Positions 35,340 to 46,200 of a DNA stretch of 64,000 nt are shown piece by piece. Below the pieces are notes generated by a model. It was given only the letters and a program-made list of their open reading frames with translations. It was not told where the DNA came from and did not search any database. Origin of the DNA: Acheta domesticus (Eukaryota > Arthropoda > Insecta > Orthoptera > Gryllidae); contig JAHLJT010008756.1 in assembly GCA_031308135.1 (NCBI GenBank), forward strand, positions 131,904,413 to 131,968,412. The letters are read 5' to 3'. The position numbers and the translations under genes were made by a program. The number at the start of each line of letters is the position of its first letter. The stretch's first letter is position 1.

Positions 35340-36465
35340 CCTCCCCCCCAACCCGTCTCATCCGCCTAGACCCAGCCCCTGCACCGCCCTCCTGCCGAAA
35401 ACCCGACTTTTTCCATGCGTCACCTCACCCCAGCCCCATCCTTCCCCCTCTTCACATCTCTTCCCTCGCCCTCCCTAACCACGCCCTCTTCCTCAATCCC
35501 TCGTGTCCTTCCTCGGCCTCCCGCCTAACTGTGCCTCCCTTCCTCGCCTCCCAACTAACCCCGCCTCCTTTTTCGTCCTCGCGCCTTACTTTGTCGTTCC
35601 TAGCGCCCTTCCCCTGAACCCGGCCCTCCCCACCCTCCCGCCAAACCCCGCTTCTTTCCACGCGTCACCCCTCACCCCTTCCCCGCCCTTCCGCCTAACT
35701 TTGCCTCCCTTCCTCTCCTCCTACCTAACCCCACCTCCTTTCCCAACCTCCCGCCCCATCCCGTCTCATCCGCCTAGACCCGGCGCCTGCCCTGCCCTCC
35801 TTCCAATCCCCGCCTCACTCCACGCGTCACCCCTCGCCCCTTCCCCGCCCTTCCGCCTAACTTTGCCTTCTTCGTCTTCTACCTTACCGCGCCTCCATTT
35901 TCGTCCTCGCACCTTACTTCGTCGCTCCTACCGCCCTTCCCCTAAACCTGGCCCTCCCCGCCCTCCCGTCAAGCCCCGCCTCTTTCCACGCGTCATCTCA
36001 CCCCTTCCCCGCCCTTCCACCTAACTGTGCCTCTCTTCATCGCCTTCTACCTAAACCCGCCTCCTTTCTCGTCCTCGCGCCTTACTTCGTCGTCCCTACC
36101 GCCCTTCCCCTACACCCGGCCCTCCTCGCCCTCCCGCCAAACCCCGCCTCTTTCCACACATCACCTCAGCCTATCCCCACCCCTCCGCCTCACCGCATCT
36201 CCTATCTCGCCCTCTTCCTCACTCCCTCGGCTCCTTCCCCAACCTCCCACCTAACTTTGCCTCCGTCGCCTCCTACCTAACCCCTCCTTCTTTCTCGTCC
36301 TCGCGCCTTACTCCGTCGCTCTTAAAGCCCTTCCGCCTAGACCCGGCCCTTGCCCTGCCCTCCCGCAAAACCCCGCCTTTTTGCCTGCCCTTCTGCCTTT
36401 CCAATCTCCGTCCTGCCGTCCCTAACTTCACTCTCTTCACCACTATCCCACCTCCTTTCTCGTCT
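35340..36465. repeat. About 166-bp C-rich tandem repeat, several diverged copies
   Basis: The landmark TCGTCCTCGCGCCTTACT (TTCGTCG-type following) recurs at about 35573, 35905, 36071 and 36294, spaced by one or two 166-base periods apart from the last. CCTCTTTCCACGCGTCA recurs in phase within most units. Pro-rich frames across it are artefacts. Confidence 0.85.
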
Positions 36466-36469
36466 TCCC

Positions 36470-36999
36470 GTACCGGGAGAGGTAGCTCAGTACAATAACT
36501 GATGTGACTGCAGTCCCTCGCACCGGGAGGTCCTAGGTACGAGTCCCGAAGATGGATATCCGACACTAGCTTGTCAGCTAGGTCGAATTCAGTTGCTGTC
36601 TGGAGGAGAATTCTAGCGGCCGGCTGCTCTGATCGGTTTCTCCGATTAACACCAGCCGAATGCCGGAGCAGTACCCTAACAAACGGACCACGGACCGCGC
36701 GCGAACTTTCCTTCCTCTTCCTTGTCCTATCCTCTCCCCTTACACACACACTTACACTAACATGCACAACACTACCACATATGACGATAGACCGGTCGGG
36801 AGCTTAGAACATGTCCTCGCTGGGGCGGTGCTCCGCTGATGGGAGATACCTGGTTGGTTACCCCACTAGTCGACGGTAGGTCGGCGCCCGATATCGCCAC
36901 CCAGCGGGTAAAATATCACAGCCACCTCCAGAAAAAAACACGCACTAAACTAACGGGACTAATGACCTCTGTAGTTAACGCGCCCGGAATCAATCAATC
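36470..36999 (+). mobile_element. SINE-1, near full-length copy
   Basis: It begins TACCGGGAGAGGTAGCTCAG, like the full copy at 1647, and keeps the head, a B-box-like GGTACGAGTCC, the body and the terminal AATCAATCAATCC. It follows directly on the 166-bp C-rich array. Confidence 0.92.
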
Positions 37000-37356
37000 C
37001 TTTCCATCCCCTTTTCATTCCTCCTCCTCCACTCAGCCCCTTCCGATCCGCTCTCCGACCACCCCCTCCCGTCCTCGCATCCTCGCTCAACCTCCTCCCC
37101 CCGTTGTCCTTCTTTGTCCTTTCTGCCCACCCATAGCGCCTCTGAGGGCGGACAGCTCGACAGCAATCGAAGGCGCCGCCGAGCTGCTGCAATCTGCTTA
37201 CGGAACCACTCGCTCGCTTGTCCCTGCCTGAGTCAGCGGTCCGTTCGCTGGATGTTCTTCCACCGGACATCAGACGTCAATCAGACCGACTTACAGGAAA
37301 CCTTTCGCTTCCTCAAGTCTGCAAAGTTGTGTAAAACTCATTGCCAGTCACAAGTA

Positions 37357-38706
37357 CAGTAGAAACCCGCCAATCCGAACCTCTCAAACTCAGTCACGGC
37401 TCGTGGTTTTCTAAATAAGGAATGCTGCAAATGTTTAATTGCGTGGGGGGGGGGACTTCAATTCGGAGGACAGTATTAGGTTTTCATTTACAGGGACAGC
37501 AGGGGGTCCTGTTCTTTGACACAATTTTATCTAGATATTTCATTAGGACTTAGAAATACAATACTATTTAAAAGCTAAGCACTATTTCTTCCGGTACATA
37601 CATAAGGAAGAAGTGCCGCTACCGCGATTTTGAACAACTAGTTGAAACTGTGTGTTACTGAGCTGCATAGTATATCTGAAATATCTGATATACTATCTGA
37701 AAGGCTGCCAAGCGGCATCCTCTCATTCGCCCATAAGCCCCTACAATGAATGCATGACGTCACGCCTCGTTATTTTACACTGGCCTTATGGCGGAACGAA
37801 GTGGGCGCTTCTACGCTTTTCTCTTCCCTGTCAACAGCTTCAAATGCGTTACGGACCGCCGTTAACGAACCGCCAAAGAAAATTTTTGATACGATTGTTA
37901 TGTAATATAACTCAGAAATCCATTAATAACAAATAAATTCATTTACTAATATATTTGTAAATTTCTTTTGGGCGGCAATTTTTATAGGGGAGGCTCCGCC
38001 TTACAGCCTTTAATGACGAGCCGCGCGTGCTCAAATTCGAAATTTCCGATAATCCGAAAAAAAATCGGGGTGGAGAAAAAACAAACAAAATAAATAAAAT
38101 GCTTATTTATAGTGTAAGAAAGGAATTTTATAATTACTGTAGAACTGAACAACAAATTATTGAAACAAATTGTCAAAATGTGCACTGATGAATACAGTCT
38201 ATATCACACGATTATGTATCAGTAATTCTCACTTAGGGTAACTTGCAAAATCGGTGATCTTCTTTTGCCGTAAGGAACAGAATCTGCTTGATGAGGCGAT
38301 CGTTGCGATTTTCTCATATCACACGCTACATTGTATAGTGTCTGCTGATTCTGTAAATGTATTTGTACGGTACATTTTTTTGGATATTTCGAACATTTCC
38401 GAATCCGAACAGACCACACTCCCAAATATACTGCGATGTTTCTAACTTTGCCCCTCAAGGCCACCCAAATCCCATCTTGGCGATGGAATATGTCACGGTA
38501 TTTTGCATCTTTCTCAGTCTTTCCGCCAGATTCCGCATGATCGCGACCGTATCAAGTAGTGCTTGCGATCATGCGACTTCTACCGCCAGGACAGAGAAAG
38601 ACGCGTAATGCCGTGACATATTCCATCGCCAAGATGGGATTTGCGTGGCCTTGAGAGGCAAAGTTAGAGAAATCGCAGTATAGTTTGGAATACTGGGGTT
38701 CTACTG
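37357..38706. mobile_element. pogo/Tigger-type element, non-autonomous (1,350 bp)
   Basis: Ends CAGTAGAAACCC at the left and CAGTAGAACCCC at the right (complement) lie next to TA on both sides (37355-37356 and 38707-38708). TA target and CAGTAGAA ends are typical of pogo/Tigger elements. Interior fragments with AATCCGAAC words recur, but no transposase is intact. A 268-bp palindrome is nested near the right end. Confidence 0.82.
38422..38689. mobile_element. Foldback element, 268 bp, copy 1
   Basis: Nearly perfect arms meet near 38550 around a TAGTGCTTGCGATC centre. Arm blocks TCTTGGCGATGGAATATGTC and GCCTCTCAAGG-type appear on both sides. It is related to the palindrome at 46931-47165 (GGAATAT.TCACGGTATTT shared). 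Confidence 0.85.
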
Positions 38707-38709
38707 TAC

Positions 38710-40148
38710 AGTTACTTAGTCACTTACTTTACTATTGTTGTACCTCAGTTCCCACCAGTGAAGACAATATTATTCTGTCGTGTTTCTTGAAATTCCTTCA
38801 AGAATGACTAAATTTCACAACACAAAACTTACTACATCTGCTGCAAAATAGCAACAAGAAGCGTTTATCAGGGTTAGTAATTAACCATGACATACGTCAA
38901 TGGTGTTGTGCTATTAGTAACTAGAATAGGAATATAATTAGAAAAAACGACTTCAACAACAGTTCAGTGATAACATTTTATTATAAAAACATCGATTAAG
39001 TAGTAAAAAACATAAACTGGAAATACTAGTTATGAAACGGACAATTAGATGCTAATCAACAAATATAAATTAATCACATATTTGAATCATAATCAATTAA
39101 TTAATGAACAATTACGGGCACGTGACACCTGATGATGCTTGAATAACAGCCCGCAAAACATTGTGTTGTTCAATTTTACAATGCACACAAAAAATAATAA
39201 ACAGTTCTTACAAAAAGTTGTCTTTCATTATCTCTAAACAAAAGTACACTTCTTTAATACAATATTTTCAATAGACCGTCGACATTGGTTATATTTGTCC
39301 AACAAAATCCAAATATAATATTCTTTAGTTGACACTTGTTCTAATATTCTTTTGTTGACACTAATTCTTCTAATACATCTTTTGTGCAGCATAAGTGAAC
39401 AAAGAGTGCATACATAAACAGTGTAATGGTTTTAGCATACCACCAAAACACCATAAGAAGTTTGGCATCAATTAAAAGACCTAACATTTCCATAATATTT
39501 CGAACTTTTACGTGCGTATATCAGTACATGACGCGGAGTTGTCCGTTCTTGCGTTCTACGTTACCCTTGAAGCAAGCTTCCTGTACTCAGTGGTTTTCCG
39601 TGTGCCCATATCTCCTGTACAAGTGGCAGACAGGAAGTTTGGAATCCCTCTAAGAGGAAAATGTAAATCCCATGAAACCGCGTGGAAATGTCATCTACAA
39701 AATTATCAAACAGAAGGTAAGATACATGTTTCATTTGTATTGTTAACAAAACGTAAATAGCTTTTACGTCATGTAACACGAGCTGTAAGGAAACTAACTC
39801 TACCAAGTGACAGCATTTTTGTAGTAATGTTGAAATAATATACAACGCACACGAACACGCAGTGACTCAAAGTATATGAAGTTGTTGCTGTACTGTGATT
39901 TGACATGTGGTTTATTCAATAGAGATTTGCATAATTTTTACATTTGCATTTTATTAAAAGTGATATTTAATTAATTTTCTACTAAGAGGTACGAAAATAA
40001 CTCTAACAAACCTCGCTGAATAGTCTTGTTCGGTATCCTTCAGTGTTTTTCTTTGACTAGGGATCACCCGAGGTGCTCGGGTACTGTGAATGAAGGTAGC
40101 TTACAATCTAGCAAGACATTGCGTCCTCGCCTCTCCACGTGCGCTACT
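38710..40148. other. Non-coding stretch 3' of the Mth gene
   Basis: AT-rich. GACACCTGATGATGCTTGAATA at about 39126 resembles motifs near retroelement ends. Open frames at 39426-39845 lack domains. The candidate polyA signal of the Mth gene is at 39916-39911. Confidence 0.4.
39911..39916 (-). terminator. Candidate polyadenylation signal of the Mth gene
   Basis: AATAAA on the minus strand, about 233 bases after the stop codon of the receptor gene. Another lies further on near 39952. Position is plausible; cleavage site not determined. Confidence 0.4.
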
Positions 40149-40250
40149 TCAGGCTGTGTGATTGGCTCGCAGGCGCGTCCTGCAGGACTCGAGAAGCGGG
40201 CAGGACGCCTGCAGGCGCGGGCGCAGCTGCTGCCAACGGTCTTTCAGCTC
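40149..40250 (-). CDS. mth-like: Mth-like exon 8: C-terminal tail and stop
   Basis: The acceptor GATATTTGCTGCAG leads in phase 0 into 33 codons, rich in Arg, Leu and Cys, ending HTA then TGA at 40151-40149. The Cys residues could be lipid-modified. The assignment rests on phase, a strong acceptor and GC-rich coding composition rather than on conserved motifs, so it is the least certain exon. If wrong, readthrough of exon 7 would end the protein elsewhere. Confidence 0.65.
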   Translation of the reverse strand, partial: ELKDRWQQLRPRLQASCPLLESCRTRLRANHTA

Positions 40251-43200
40251 CTGCAGCAAATATCGCGCGTCAACCCTATATATACATATCTCATTTCTCA
40301 GAATAGATTTTGTTTAAGAAACAAAATTTTATTAAAAATAACACATTTCGTTTTATAGTTTGCTGTTTGAGGACAAAGTTAAATAAAACATTTTGAGTTA
40401 TTTAAAATTTTGAAAATGTTATGGCTTTATGAAAAGTACCCAACAATCAAAATGTCAGTTTTAAACTCGCAGGACTCCAGTTCATTTAAATCGATCGAGG
40501 TATATCAATTAATTAATCGGATTTATTAATCGTCTGAACGATTTGGATGATGATGATGACCACAGACAGACGGACAGACTTTTGCCATTAATCGCTTTTT
40601 CGGTATCAAGAACCCCATCTCCAAAACATGATTCCGACCACAGGATTCCTTAATCATAGAATTTCACAAGATTCCCATAGAAACTATGGAAACAAAATTC
40701 ACTTGATTGACTAATCTTCCTCCCACAGGAATGATCAGGTATGATCAGACACGTTCTTTTGCTTCTGTTGCATTTAAATGTAATGATGGAGTTATATTCA
40801 TGTATATAAGTAATCTTAATGTGCAGTAAAAAATTAAAACGTGCGACCACTGGGATTACAAAATTCATCGAACTTGCTAAATAATTGATACCCAGTTGTT
40901 ATGAATTTGTCTGTTATTTTTCTCTTAATTGGATAATCAATTTTTAGACAATTTTTATATAAATATAGAAACAAACGGTATAACGAGTTAATTAAATATT
41001 TACCATGTTTATTAATAAAAACTCGTACCTTAGGTTTCCAGCAGAAGAGTAAAAATATGAAGATATTTCTTCCCACTGTGTCAAGAATGAAAACGAGGAT
41101 GGTAAATTCGTTAGTTGTAGCCCAGGTCACCAATTCCACGAGGTACGTGAGGGCTGTCAAGAAGATTATCCTCCAACAAAGCGTCAGACTAGAAAATGTC
41201 ACGCAGAATAAACAAAAATAGTAAAACATAAAAGTATAAATGTATTTGGCGTTTTAGGCTCGGATTAATCTGACTCTCCGCCTAGCGGTGTTTCCAGAAC
41301 TGGCCTCTATTTTTATTCATTATCCACACTGGTGGTAAGGGAGACACGAGGAGAGCATGACATATTTCCATCATGTACCTAGCATGTTTGGGCTGCCTGA
41401 TTTTTTTCTTTTGTCACTGAGACGATTTGTATTCGAAAACTATAGCTTCATTTTTGCCCCGACCAGGAATCGTACTCACCAAACAAAAAGCTAGCAAGCG
41501 ATTCATGAATGACCCGTGGGGATACATTAAAAATACGAGTTGTTGTAAATGCAATGAGATGCATTTTATTTCTAATATAACTTGGCTAATGTTGGACAGG
41601 AAGCTTAGAACGTCAAACTAGATCCATAAGGGATCCAGGAAGTTTATAACCAAAGGGGACTTGAAATGAAGAGTTGAATTTTCAACCAGTTTGAGTGTTA
41701 TACAATACGTAACAGAAAAATATATCTTGCATCGTTGACACTACTGTGTAATCTTGGATATTTGAAGTGTAAGAACTAAAATGCTGTATTAAATGTCTTT
41801 GGCCTCTTACTTCTTAACCAAAACGCCAAGAATTTACAAAATGTGTATCGAAAGACACCTTGTTGCAATAAGAGATTAGAGAACGAAGCCATGAATCGAC
41901 GTTTCCAAATAAGTCTTGCTTCTCTAATACTAGTAATTACCTCCAATTTCTCTTGCTTCGCACCCTTTGTCCGTGTATTTGCACATTTCCGGATTTCAGT
42001 ACAGCAGTTTGCCTTTGTACACGAACGATGGAAGAACCAGTGATAACGGCCAGCACCAGATTGCAGACCACCAACAAAGAAACGGGGATGTAGTGGTACA
42101 CAAGGGCCGTCATCTTACCTGCAGGAAAAGCATGAGGTATAGAAAAATGGTGGATCACATCAATGACTCTGGAAGAAATACTGTTCGATCATACGGCAGA
42201 AGGATAATGTGATTGTTTCGTCTTTCAATGCATATTTTCCTTTCGCTAGGGCTTTCTCCAGACATCAGCCGATTACTTGCAGTGCCGGATACTTTTGACT
42301 TTTAACTAGGGGGCGAATTTTAATGAAATGTCATCTTTTGTTCACCTTAAAACAATTCCGTTTACCGTTTGGTATAGAAATTATTTTTTTATGACAAAAG
42401 AAAATATCCCATTTTTATAGGTCTTTTTTTTAATTTTTCGTACTTTTTAAATTTTTTACCTTTTATTGTTATTTTTAATACATTTTTAGCTGATTTCATC
42501 GATTTTAATATCATTTAATGGCACTTCAAATAATATTTACGAGATGCAACAAATGCTCTCCCTCGAATTCCGAATAGCCTATTTGATGTTTTCGCTCAGA
42601 AATTGTAATATCAGCCGTTGTATAAAATACAGTTTCCTGTGACGTTTATCGCGCGATCTTTCTTTCTTCTTCCTTGTCCTTGTCTCTTGAGGGAAAACCC
42701 CGCTAGTTGACGGTAGGTCGACGCCAGATCTCGCCACCCAGTGGGGAAAAGATCATCGCCACCTCCCGAGGAAAAAAACACGCACTACACTTACGGGACT
42801 AATGACCAACGTAGTTGACGCGCCCGCAAACATCAATCAATGTCCGGGTTTGATCGCGAGTTGCAAGGCCCTGGCGAGCACTCACTGTGGAACCAGCAGT
42901 CGTCGAGGGCGCCGAGGTACGGGCGCAGGTGGTGGTCGGGCAGACCGGGCGCCCACTCCGCCAGCGCCGTCAGCCCCACCAGCAGCGCCGGACTGCCCCA
43001 CGCGTACAGCGCATACCCCGCCAGCCGCTTCCGCTGCCCGCCGCCAGGGACGCCACCGCCGGCGCTGCGCGGAGCGTCCATGTTGCTGCAACAGGGCTCT
43101 CAGCTCCGGCTCCGTGGTTTCTCCGATCAACGCCAGGCGAATGCCGGAGCAGTACCCTAACAAACGGGCCACGGACCCCGCGCGATCTTTCCTACCTCAT

Positions 43201-46200
43201 CCTTGTCCTTTCCTCTCCTCTTACACTAACATGCACTACACTACCACACATACACTCCCACCCATCACCACAGCCATCATCATTTATTTCTCCATCCAAA
43301 TTCCCAAAATTATTGTCATATAAATAATTTCAACTACCATACCCTATCAAAATGTGCAAATTTTTAGAAATTAAATCATAAAAAAGTTTATAATTAGTTA
43401 TAAAATATATAAATTACATCTTCGAATATTCTGCAATTTATTTTCGGGTCACAGTTGACACCCCTCAGGACCCCTTTATGATTAATTAACGGACCCCTGC
43501 TGAGTAATTTCAACTACCGTACCCCTACTAAGCAATTGTTATTAATCACCAATACGATTAGATAAAGCTGTAATTATACCATTATAAGATTTTACATTCT
43601 GATAATAAATTACTAAACAATAAGATACTAATCCTAAACCATCCCATCCCCATAAAATTCTAATCAAATTAGGTCTAATAATCAAAACCATCATAGATAA
43701 TACAAATATTAATACCAAAATAACAAAACGAGATAAAGTGGCATCATCCATTATGTAATTAACTCTATAATAAATCACCAAGGAAGAAATATATATTATA
43801 ATAAATCTCCTTAACAACCAAGATTTTTAATCCAAAAGAATTCTCATAATAATATTACATGATTTAATAGAGACAATATTTCAGGCCCAAAAAATTACAT
43901 ATTCATTAATACACACGACCAACCCTCCAAAAAAATTACCATCGATATAAAAAAACAAAAAACAAAAGAACCCAATGAATCAAATCAAATGAGCACTGCA
44001 ATTTCTGTTTAACATCTGTTTGTCGCGTCATTGTTACTTCCTCTCTACGGAAAGAGAAAAACTTATACAATGCTGTGAGCTGTGTGTTTATAATGCGAAA
44101 AGGTTTATATATCCAGTTGCTAAATTTGGAAAAGAATCCTCTAACATCTAGTGTAGCTAGAATCCATGTTTAATGAGTCCTTGATACCGAAAAATCCAAT
44201 GACGGCAAAACGTCCGCCTCTCTGTCCGTCCGTCTATGAACAACCTAAGCGACAAAAATGTTCAGCCGATTGTCTTCAAAATTAATGTTCGGCAATTATT
44301 CTAATTGCGCGGCCCCTTGAGTTTAAAACATTTTAATTTCGGGTGGGGGTACATTACATGAAGCTTCTGGGATATTTCCCAAATTTTCAAAAAAATGGCT
44401 TTATCGTTTTTGATTAAATTTTGTTGTTGAATAGAGTGAAGGATGTTTAAGAGCATGACATTTTCCTTGAAAACTGATTTTTCGAAAATTGTAATATTTC
44501 AACATTTTTTCGGAGCATTCCTTAAACTGAAATATTAATAATAGAGATTTTTTCCCTTAATGAAATCTGCAAGAGCATTGGGCAAGACCGAAAAATTTAA
44601 CCCAGACCAAAGAAATTAGGAAACTATTACCAGGATGTGTATCGTTCTGTAGCACCACTAATATATTTTCACTAGGACTGACCACAAGTTATTTGCAAAA
44701 AATCATACTGGATTTTTACGAAATAAATGATACAATACACTTTTTGCCACACTTCTATGTTACCTGCTTATGATTGCCGTAATAATCCTATTCGGTGGTA
44801 TGTTCTAATAATTTGTGAAACTTAAGGAGCTGCGAAATACAAACAGAAAAAATATGAAATGTTCTAAGAGACAAATAGATCTTTTTTCAACAGGAACGTT
44901 TTGTTATTTATCGGATTATTTGTTAATTATTTTGTACATAGGAGTTAAGATCTCAATATTTAAATTTTTCAAGATTTCATTTATTTAAGCTCCGATAACT
45001 GGTATATGCGAAGTTTGGTTATTCCTTTGTTAAAAACATAGTAAGTTTGTTGCGTAATGCAATTAATATGACAAGAAAGGGTTTCTTCTAGATGAAGAAA
45101 TTGGGGAAAGTGAATAACTGACAATTTCACTAAGTTTAATAACGAAAATGAAATTCCTCTCTCGTATCAGACATTAAAGAAAAACCTCTTTTTTCTCCGT
45201 GGCTGCTGCCTGCAGTACATACCTATAATTCCAAGCGACGTCAATGCACATGCTGTTCAACCAAAAAACTTCAGCTAACGCCGCGTATTGTTGGACAATT
45301 GCTGTAAATGATCCCATGAATCACAAGATTGTAAAAGTATATTAATTTCTATTACTATACTCTCTGAATCTGAATCAGTGAAACTGTCGCTGATATCTTC
45401 AGTCTCAATGTGTAGTTTTGCTGGCAATCAGCGAATGTGCGAACCTTTTCATAATGACCGCCAGTATTTCACTGGTCGTCAGTGGTAAAAGTGCCGCGCC
45501 ACCATCGCTCACTGATCGTTTAGTCGTCACGTTCAATACGTTGTCTCAGATTTCACTGATTCAAACAGTGAAGTTAGACTCATTCAAAAAGTGGACCTGA
45601 TTTTCACTGATTTGTTCAGCTCAATTCACTGACTGTCAATGCCAGGGTTATAACTGACACCATCAGTGAATAGTCACTGTCAATCAGTAGTTTTTCACTC
45701 ATTGAGACTGAGAGAGTACTCATATTACCGTTAGCGAGTAATTTTTTTAGTTTATTTTTAGTCACCTAAATATACCTAAATTGGAGAAGTAAACGCTAAG
45801 CTAGGTAATGGAACAACATAAAATATTCAACAAGAATAAATTAAATGCTTTACATGAAAAATATTTGGTCTTAGCATTACAATTATAAAAATATAAATAT
45901 CAGTTGTGTTTACACGTACGCCAGCAAAACTTGATAAAAGAGGCTCGTTTATTTTACTTTCCAAAATTTATATATGTATTCTCTCCCATACCTGTCTGAG
46001 AAGTCATGTTTCCTGGCAAGTAATGTAACCATTGTTTGGTTAGTTGCTTCAAATATTTCATCCGCAATAAGTTCAGTTCCTGTCTTGGGCATATTTCTTT
46101 AACTTAAGCCACTATATTGATCACATATAAACAAGGCCTGGCCCAATAAAATTCGCTTTTTGCAGATACAACAACAGGTCATGAAATATATTCCTCGAAT

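Noticed and set aside
35113..36254. Pro-rich plus-strand frames
   Set aside because: Compositional in the 166-bp C-rich array; units repeat in all frames.
39120..39160. Second hammerhead-like module (CTGATGA)
   Set aside because: The GAAA part is replaced by CAAAA and no stem II forms.
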